Shown one piece after another: positions 4,820 through 5,111 of a stretch of 5,111 bases of DNA. The stretch's first letter is position 1. The number at the start of each line of letters is the position of its first letter. This stretch comes from CAYYNP01 sp964472545. Lineage in GTDB: Bacteria > Planctomycetota > Planctomycetia > Pirellulales > Thermoguttaceae. The stretch lies in contig CAYYNP010000476.1 in the NCBI GenBank assembly GCA_964472545.1, positions 1-5,111 on the forward strand. Direction: 5' to 3'. The translations under genes were made by a program, and so were the position numbers. Under the pieces are notes generated by a model. That model was not told the origin of the DNA. It was given only the letters and a program-made list of their open reading frames with translations, and did not search any database.

Positions 4820-5111
4820 ACGGCACGGGCGCGGGAATCCGCCGCCTGGGACGGGGGCGTCGCTGCACTACGACACACCGGATCGTCGGCCGGCACGCTG
4901 CGCGCAAGGGTAACTCCTAGCGCAGACGCCCGGCGCAATGAACCGCCAGGTTCCGATCTGGTCCGCAAAGCATCACCGGCAGGCGACGACCATCTTCGAT
5001 CTCCTTCTCAAAGGCAACGCCACCACGCGCACGACGAGCGTGCTGCATGTGCAGCGTCTAGTGCTATGTCACACTTAGGAATTGGGGTTGCGTGAAATCG
5101 AGGTTTCGTCG
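4820..5111. other. Non-coding stretch at the right end
   Basis: I see no gene here. The longest open frames are short, lack ribosome binding sites, and show no domain or convincing protein character. No tRNA or ribosomal RNA is seen. I found no clear sigma70 promoter for the minus-strand gene that starts at 4756. At the extreme right, the minus strand has an open frame ending in TAG at 5064-5066 (15 codons within the window), which could be the tail of a gene lying beyond the edge but is too short to judge. Confidence 0.6.
5029..5055. repeat. Overlapping inverted repeats
   Basis: GCACG (5029-5033) pairs with CGTGC (5039-5043) across ACGAG. Overlapping this, GCTGCA (5042-5047) and TGCAGC (5050-5055) form a 6-bp inverted repeat with a 2-base centre. 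The second is compact and symmetric, like a regulator-binding site. No adjacent gene start makes its target clear. A further imperfect inverted pair, CTAGTG (5058-5063) and CACTTAG (5072-5078), follows. Confidence 0.5.

Noticed and set aside
4786..4968. Minus-strand reading frame of 60 codons upstream of the receiver-like gene
   Set aside because: It is short, Arg/Ala/Ser-rich, has no ribosome binding site or motif, and overlaps the leader hairpins.

Overview
The window looks like chromosomal DNA from a planctomycete, probably of the Pirellulales type. This is inferred from the GC-rich composition, a secreted cysteine hydrolase fused to a ThuA domain, a zinc-ribbon/phosphohexomutase-like protein, and GGAGCGA-cored palindromic repeats. 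I made no database search, so the taxonomic call is inference.

Layout, left to right. Bases 1-88 hold a 33-bp tandem repeat, just downstream of a minus-strand gene (98-1483). That gene encodes a phosphohexomutase-fold protein with an N-terminal Cys-rich segment. Its catalytic-serine loop and metal loop are degenerate and domain IV appears to be missing. A GC-rich palindromic element (about 506-589) lies in frame inside this gene. After a 109-bp gap comes a minus-strand pair with a 4-bp ATGA overlap: a small helical protein (2195-2443) followed by a nucleotidyltransferase (1593-2198). The pair has a good sigma70-like promoter at 2479-2507.

A divergent intergenic region (2444-2674) also carries an extended -10 promoter for the plus-strand gene 2675-4231. 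That gene has a clear AGGAG ribosome binding site. Its product is a predicted exported protein with an isochorismatase-like cysteine hydrolase half and a ThuA-like half. It converges on a minus-strand gene (4316-4756) whose product I do not recognise by sequence, but whose strand/helix pattern resembles a degenerate response-regulator receiver domain. The 84 bp between the two stops hold three hairpins.

The last 355 bases (4757-5111) contain no gene I can support. They hold a pair of competing small hairpins in the leader of the receiver-like gene and a cluster of inverted repeats near the right edge.

No single pathway ties these genes together. The one tight functional unit is the overlapping small protein/nucleotidyltransferase pair, which is arranged like a toxin-antitoxin or other two-gene module. 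The most unusual items are the apparently inactive mutase relative, the repeat element inside its reading frame, and the orphan receiver-like protein.
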